Below, in pieces: positions 57,715 to 64,000 of a DNA stretch of 64,000 nucleotides. Both the position numbers and the translations under genes were made by a program. The notes below the pieces were generated by a model. It saw only the letters and a list, made by a program, of their open reading frames with translations, was not told the DNA's origin and did not search any database. This stretch comes from Albula goreensis (Eukaryota; Chordata; Actinopteri; Albuliformes; Albulidae). Numbering within the stretch: position 1 is the first letter of the stretch; each line of letters begins with the position of its first letter. Location of the stretch: NCBI GenBank assembly GCA_022829145.1, contig CM040742.1, positions 18,439,131 to 18,503,130 on the forward strand. The letters run 5' to 3'.

Positions 57715-57750
<36 letters not shown>

Positions 57751-57835
57751 GTTGTTGTTGTTGTTGTTAATACTACTACTACTAATAATAATAATAATAA
57801 TAATAATCATAATCATAATCATCATTAATAATAGA
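57714..57835. repeat. Compound trinucleotide repeat (ATT)n(GTT)n(ACT)n(AAT)n(CATAAT)n
   Basis: Runs of ATT, GTT, ACT, AAT and CATAAT units follow one another. The left (ATT) and right (AAT) arms are complementary, so the single strand can fold into a long AT hairpin. Both strands give repeat-only ORFs (poly-Ile, poly-Asn). Confidence 0.95.
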
Positions 57836-57974
57836 AATATTCACTTATTCATTGTAGTTGTAGTACCAGCAATATTAATTCATCAAGCTTTGCATTCCAT
57901 TTTCAAGGACTTTCATAGTTCAAATATTCATAATAAAATTAAGTTGATACTATTTGTTTTTAATCATGGGAAGT

Positions 57975-58098
57975 TCTTTGTAGCATAGCACTCTGCTCAA
58001 GGAAACAACACTCTATGCTACACCTAGGATTTGAACCTGCAGCCCAATGGTTCTATGTTTGGCTCCCAGGCCAATGTGTCACAGTGTATGTTATGGTA
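57975..58098 (-). mobile_element. tRNA-derived SINE head, reverse strand
   Basis: On the minus strand GCTGCAGGTTCAAATCCTAG (B box) is followed by TTGTTTCCTTGAGCAGAGTG, aligning with the 'TTGTACCCTTGAGCAAGGTA' core of the 25.5-kb copy. The 3' tail is not clear. Confidence 0.6.
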
Positions 58099-60349
58099 AG
58101 ATCACCATTTACCCCATAGGTGGTTTCACTCTGCCCTTTTCATGACTCAGCACTGTAATGAGTAAATTATGAGCTGGCCTTGTTCCCCTTATAGATTGCC
58201 TCAGATTGCACAGACTACTGTACCTTACCGAACCCCCCTCCTGTTTAAGAGGAAGTAATATTCAAAATATGTGCGCAATGTCAAATATGTGCAATGCAAA
58301 AATAAATATTACGGCTGTGCGCTTCACCTGCAAGTGACCCGAGTTCCAATCGCAAATGTTTACGATCGGAACTCGCGCCATTGCACGGAACTCTCCATAC
58401 ATATTGCAATAATGTCACCTCTGTGCTGTCTGCTCTATCACACCCACCTGGCCCACATCAAGGGAGTCTGCCGAGCAAAATGCAAACCTTTGAGTGTGGC
58501 CGTGATTTCAAAAACATTGTTAAGCAACCATCACAGTGTGTGGACTCTGTGGCCTGTGACATAGCAGAGAAAAGAAAAGTGTGGGGGGGTGATAGAAAAG
58601 GAGAAGGTGGGGGCAGCAGAAGGGGTTGGGGAAATCTGGTACACACATGTGGAGTTTGTTATCCTTTACATCCAGTCGAAGCTGTATATGATCTGTGCCA
58701 CTCATGATGATCTGAAGCTGTGCTAGAGACCTGCCTTCCAGCTGGAGAAAATATCAGCCAAATTAGCAACAGCTTCATTTACTGTCCTAATCAATCACAG
58801 ATACTGTATCAGTTTGAAAGGGAGGGCAAATTGAAAACAGCGCCTGTTCTAGAAGGACAGAACCACATTTTATTTATCATCTACCCTTCGCAGCAGAACA
58901 ACGGGTGTGCCTGAGTTATGTACAACAATATATTTAAACAGGAACTGAGAATTAACACGTCATTATTATCCCTGGAAATTAGGCGAGAACTGAACATGCA
59001 TGTCTCCTCCTCGCTTTGAGATTTTGCAGTTCTTTGATTCATCATTGTCAGCTATATTCATGTCCAAGTTACAATCCACTCCCAGCAATTTGTACAGAAG
59101 GCATCCAAAAATAATGTTGGCCAATGTTATCCCAGTGCTAATGACAGACTGTTATGCATATGAGTGGAGGATGGGAGTGACCCTCAATGAAAGGAAGTGA
59201 CCAACAGTTGGAGAAGCTCTCCTCAGCCAATTATATTTTGAAAAATAACCACATCTCCTTGTGGAGGTGATAAGGACCACCCTTGTCCTAAATATCTAGC
59301 TGTTATGTTGGTATGCGTCACCCACTCCAGGCACCTCTGTGTCGCATCCATGGTTACTTGGCAACCAAGGAGCTCAACACCCATCCAGGCACACCTCCAT
59401 GCAACTTTACTAAGACCACCTTGCTGAACAAAAGAGAAAGTCCAATAAATTTAGCATTAAAGACACTTAAAATGACACACAAAAACTGGCTCTAATCCTG
59501 TAGACTCTTTGTACATATGAAGATTTTAAAGCTGACAGACAAACATCAAGCATGTCGCAGGGCCGGTTATTTCAAGTTTGACACCTTTAGAAAGTTCCCG
59601 TTGAGGAAAACACAACAGGATTCATTGTGTTCCTTCCACATCAACAGGAGGACTATAGTGACTTCACTTCACTTTGCTCCAGTTCGGCGCTACCCATTTG
59701 ATTGAACCGATCAGCATTTGCTATACAAATAAAGTTAATGTTAATGTTGCTGCTGCTGTTACTACTGAAGCTAATTGAGGACCCTTCCTGTCAGGATGGT
59801 ATGAGTTTGAAGTGTGACCTGTGAAATCTTTAGTGGGTTAGTCATATACTAATTAAAAAAATCATATTTGAAGATCAGGCAATCTTGTTTTTGTTATCCT
59901 CCTTCATTTTTCTTAACAAATTTTCCCTTCCCCAAAGGCTATAACTTTGAAATCCCTGATCTTCATTGTTTTATGCATACTTTCACATGCATTCCAAAAG
60001 GCTTTTTTCTGCTAGCCCTATTATGGAGTCAACAGGCCACTCTAAAAGCACCATAACCTACCTAGGAACCAACACTCATGTGTGCCTGTGTGCCAGCAGG
60101 AAGGGTAAAGCGGGCGGACGTGTGGCAGGGTGCCCACGATGCCCCGGAATTTTCCCACATGACTGTGTACATGCAGTCCGGGTGAGGGGAAGGATCCATT
60201 ATTTAAGCGCCAGCTTGGGGCCTTTAGAGACGGCTCCTGCGCTTGAATGGGTGCGATCAGTCAGCCGTAACGGCTTACAATGGGCTTTCTGCCTCATCCA
60301 CAAGTCCAGAGCGTGCGTCCGGTCTGTTCAGCCCTCATCCTGGCACTGT

Positions 60350-60377
60350 CACCCCCAACCCCCCACCCCCCCCACCG
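60350..60377 (-). other. C-rich, minus-strand G-quadruplex-prone tract
   Basis: CACCCCCAACCCCCCACCCC and further C runs. Four or more G runs on the minus strand with one- to two-base loops. Confidence 0.5.
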
Positions 60378-61799
60378 TAACGATGGCCTCCACAGCAGCG
60401 ATGGAGCCATCAGTGAGGCCAGAACTGTATCTCTGTTACAGGCGCATCAGGGGTGGGACAGAAGCATTGGTACTGCACAGATGCTTCGCAGTCAGCATTA
60501 CACTTTCAATAAAAGACACAGAAACACCATGATCATGTCAGCCTTTAACATTTTACCATTTCCATACTGAATTGTGGTCTGTAACATAATTATATTGTAT
60601 TAAAAAGAGAGAGAAAATATTTTTATACATGTACATTAATTATCGTTATTTGGGAAATACGTCATTTTGGGTTTTCTTAAGCCATTTTTCTTTCTTTGTA
60701 CATTCAGAATTGCATTCTGCTCCACAGCACTGTAGGATATGTATGAGAAGCCAAAAAATACCCATCCTCTTCTGGGGGTGACACAGACGCCGGTGTCTTG
60801 TTTTGTGGGTTGAAGAGCCTCCAGCTTCCCTACCTTTCTGCTAACGACCCCTGTGGGATTGATATCAATTTTTTGGGCGAGGGGGCTGGGGGGTGAGAGT
60901 AGCCAGTGATCATTTTACAAGCCAGGGGAGAAACAGCACAAAGGGGAAGGAACAGGACAAATGACTAAATGAGTGAGCATTGCGGGAGCAGCATACTCAA
61001 TTAGCCCCGTCGATCTCATTCAGCCCCTGCAAGAGAGGGAGGAGCTACTGGCTTTTACCACTTAGGACAATGCTAAGAGGAAACGACCAACCTACCCCAA
61101 ACCTACCCCCACCCAGCTCTCTTTCTGTGGAAATGATTCTAATCAGGCAATTCACAGGGAATCAGTCTGACCTCAACTTCATACAGCACTCTGAAATCAC
61201 ATGGGAATAAAGTCCCATGTGATCATTAGATAGACAAATCGTTAGATAGACAAATAACAAGTTTTTTGGTTTTTTTTCTGTGATATACAACCTGCTTGAT
61301 GGACGATTTTGCAATTTTGATGTTAACCTGATGAATGGAAAATCATCATATTTTATGTTTATGTGGAAAAAGATGAAAAATCTGCATTTGAACAAAGTTT
61401 TTTTTTTGGCCATGGAAATTGTTTGCTGGCAGGGTGTAAAAATAACCCTCGTCCACCCCAGTCAGTTCCCATTAGTGTTGCTTGACATTTCAGCTAATTG
61501 ATTTTCTCTACATCTCAAGACAGATCTGCAAAGCGCTTGTCTCTAAGATTTCTGCAATTCATTTCCATTTTTTCCATTTAAGACAATCAGTCAGCTTAGG
61601 TCTTAGAAGGACCCCGTATTTCCAAAAAGAATGCTGCTCTTGAAAAGTAGTTATGACTTAATGAGAATTCCACTTGTAGCAGGAAGGAAAGGCTTAGAAT
61701 GCACTCTGTCCCTCTGTGAATTGAATGAATGTTAATCACAATCTCCTTCACACACATATGGCCCAAGCCAAGTCTGGACTGAGCTCGGACAGCACAGCA

Positions 61800-61870
61800 G
61801 AGAGGGAGAGAGAGAGAGAGAGTGAGAGGGATGGAGGGAGAAAAAGATGAAGAGAGAGAAAGAAACAGAA
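61800..61870. repeat. Imperfect GA-rich repeat
   Basis: Purine-only stretch of GAGA, GGGA and AAGA units. Confidence 0.85.
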
Positions 61871-62346
61871 AAAATGGGAAGGGGGTGGATGAAAAATTCC
61901 TCTGAGGTCTGAACTGGGTGTTTGTTTCCTCTCGGCTTAAGACTGATTTGTTTCAGATTAACATAATGACGCTATAAAAAGGTTGATTAAACAAGTCCTT
62001 CTTGCAGCAGCAGGGGCTTTAGACGGTTTCAGTATTCTGTTCGGGCTTTGCTTTTCTCTCCCCTCTGACTTTTTTATCGTTTCTGTCATTTCCCTATAGC
62101 CATAATCCTCTCTCTCACTCTCTGCTCCAAACGAACAGCTGGATTTAGTTTTACTGTGCTGTTCTGCTAGAGGTACATTCATTTTTCCCCAACCATGTAT
62201 GTGACTGCTTACTTACTTTGAGGTTGTGTCCCCCCTTGCCTCCCCCATTCTCCCTCTCTCTCCCTCTCTTCCTGGTGTTGAGAAGGCTTGTGAAGGACAC
62301 CAGGCCCCAGGAGAGACAGTCCATGTGGAAAGTAAGCATTCTGCTC

Positions 62347-62389
62347 CTTCTCCCCCCTCTCTCTCCCTCTCCCTCTCTCTCCCTCTCTC
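62347..62389. repeat. Imperfect (CTCTCC)n repeat
   Basis: Pyrimidine-only CTCTCC/CCCTCT units. A shorter similar stretch lies at 62250-62270. Confidence 0.85.
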
Positions 62390-63724
62390 AAAGTATTATT
62401 TATGTCTGGAAGACCTCCTCAAGACAAATGGTTGCCATATGGAGAGAAGAAAAGAAGCCCTCTGCTTCCTTTTTTTCTTCAGCATATCATTTTTAAACTT
62501 TAATCACTTTTAAACATGCAACGAAGCAAATCTTTTTTCATATGTATCATTTTTTAATCTGGACTCATTGGCCTCTCTGGCCGTTTTGTTTCGATTTTTT
62601 TCCCACTGCAAAGGAACCCAAATGGCAGCATCCACATTTTTAACAACATGCCCCTCCATTTTTCAGGGCTGAGAGGTTGGGGGTGGGGGGGATGCGCTGG
62701 GAAGGCTGACGCCATAGCGATTCACACCCGGGGATCGTCCCGCAGCTGTTCGGCCTGTCTCCCTCACGGTGTGGAGATTAGGAAGATCAGCGTTGAGTGT
62801 CCCGGAGAGGGATAGGGAGGGATGGGATGCAGGTGCTCCTCCACCACCACCACCCCCCATTGCCCCCCCACCCCATGTCCCCTTCCCCAGGCATCCTACA
62901 CCGGCCTAAAAACATCTTTTCAGTAAAACCCTGAGTCTGGCATCACTTAACCACGGCCGCTTCCAGACATCATGTTTCCACTTATCCCAGGTACACCTGG
63001 GCAGGCCGTCTCAAGTCCTCCGCCTGCCCTACCTCTTAGCTTTGGCCAGGTCTCTCTGAGCGAAATCTGATCCAGATAGTTCATGAATTGGGGGGGGGGG
63101 GGAGGGGGGAGCAGGGAATTGAATAATAAATAAGCAGTGGGAAATTTTCATTTGTCAGTTTTTCCTGAAAGTCTTCATTGATAATATTCAAACACCCCCA
63201 TGCTGTCAGAGTACCAAACAGCATTTGACTATCCCATTTTATCATGCTGTTTTTCACTTCATAAATTAACAGATTAAATTGAATAATTAATAAATGCACA
63301 TGTAACTTGATCATAATTTGGTTTAGATCCACAATGTTGAACATAGGCCCACCAGCACTGTGGCTTCAAAAAAAAATGATAATGGAATATAATATCTAAG
63401 AATTGTTATGTTTATGATGTCTTGGCTAACTATTTGCACTAATATTCCAAAGGGATGGATTAACTGGCTGAAAATACAACCATTATTTCATATTTTTTTC
63501 TGCACTACAGTAACCATCACCAGTGAATAATTGGACCCAGAGTGGAATAATGCGTTCTCCCCACTGCACTGAGGACACAGCAAGCAGTGAAACACAGAGG
63601 CATATATCACAAAGCCTTGAAGATATGCTATACATTTTTTTTAAAGTGTCACCTATTTTTCTGCAGAGAATAGCGGTATGTGTCAGTGATGGCCGGTGAG
63701 TGATGACACTGCGGAATCATACTG

Positions 63725-63770
63725 TGGTGGGGGCAGTGGCTTCGGCTGTGGGGGGGAGGTGGGGGGGGGT
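63725..63770 (+). other. G-rich quadruplex-prone tract
   Basis: GGTGGGGGCAGTGG then GTGGGGGGGAGGTGGGGGGG. Several long G runs close together on the plus strand. Confidence 0.5.
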
Positions 63771-64000
63771 GACGCTGTAGTCTGCCTCTCTGGCAGGCAG
63801 CTCAGGCTGAGTGATGATGAAGGCTTTATTGATCAGCGGTGTCACGTACTCATTACCAGCACAGGTTGTGGTGCATTATCAGGGAAAGTGAGGGGTTAGA
63901 GGGTTTTACCCAATAACCATGCCACTGTGGGGGGTAGCATGAGTGACACACATGACAGGGGTGCCCTAACATGCAAAACAAGACAGAAGTGATCTCTGCT

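Larger units (their letters stand above)
58099..64000. other. Intergenic region downstream of fgf1, last part
   Basis: No exon recognised up to the right edge. Contains GA and CT-rich tracts (61800-61870, 62347-62389) and G/C-rich quadruplex-prone runs near 60350-60377, 62843-62877 and 63725-63770. In mammals the next gene beyond FGF1 is SPRY4, but none of it is seen here. Confidence 0.55.

Noticed and set aside
57523-57988. Poly-Asn and poly-Ile ORFs
   Set aside because: They arise from the ATT/AAT trinucleotide repeat.
60280-60570. ORFs over the C-rich tract
   Set aside because: Base composition explains the open frames. No domain recognised.
1-64000. CRISPR array, phage or bacterial operon
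   Set aside because: The tandem repeats lack spacer structure, and the two real genes are spliced vertebrate genes.

Overview
This is vertebrate nuclear DNA, almost certainly from a teleost or closely related ray-finned fish. It has small exons with GT-AG introns, very long CA/GT microsatellites, and tRNA-derived SINE copies with the fish-typical core 'CTTGAGCAAGGTACTT'. Both genes are recognised by their protein sequence. There is no bacterial-type operon, no CRISPR array, no tRNA or rRNA gene, and no retrovirus-like element that I can recognise. Species identity cannot be fixed from the sequence. || Layout: the minus strand from 39285 down to 792 holds the first nine coding exons of arhgap26 (GRAF1), residues 1-311. 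These give the whole BAR domain and the start of the PH domain. The rest of PH, the RhoGAP domain and SH3 must lie beyond the left edge. Exon phases fit together without a gap, and intron 1 is about 30 kb (9084-39131). From 39286 to about 43930 is the shared intergenic region between two divergent genes. The plus strand from 45304 to 47758 holds the three coding exons of fgf1 (153 aa), with a candidate untranslated first exon ending at a perfect CAG|GTAAGT donor at 44138. The 3' UTR reaches AATAAA signals near 48397 and 48507. From about 48530 to 64000 I see no gene, only repeats and G/C-rich tracts. || The arrangement matches the human 5q31 order, where ARHGAP26 and FGF1 lie head to head. The two genes are not known to form one pathway: GRAF1 is a membrane-curving Rho GAP, and FGF1 is a leaderless heparin-binding growth factor. 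Their long-lasting adjacency suggests linked regulatory DNA, perhaps in the 30-kb intron. || The points most worth a second look are these: a candidate fgf1 5' exon that would extend FGF1 in frame by 30 residues; a diverged FGF1 N-terminal nuclear-localisation motif; a CA-rich tract starting 13 bases after the weak arhgap26 exon 3 donor; an overlapping hydrophobic upstream ORF at the arhgap26 start; and two tidy minisatellites (31 and 43 bp units).
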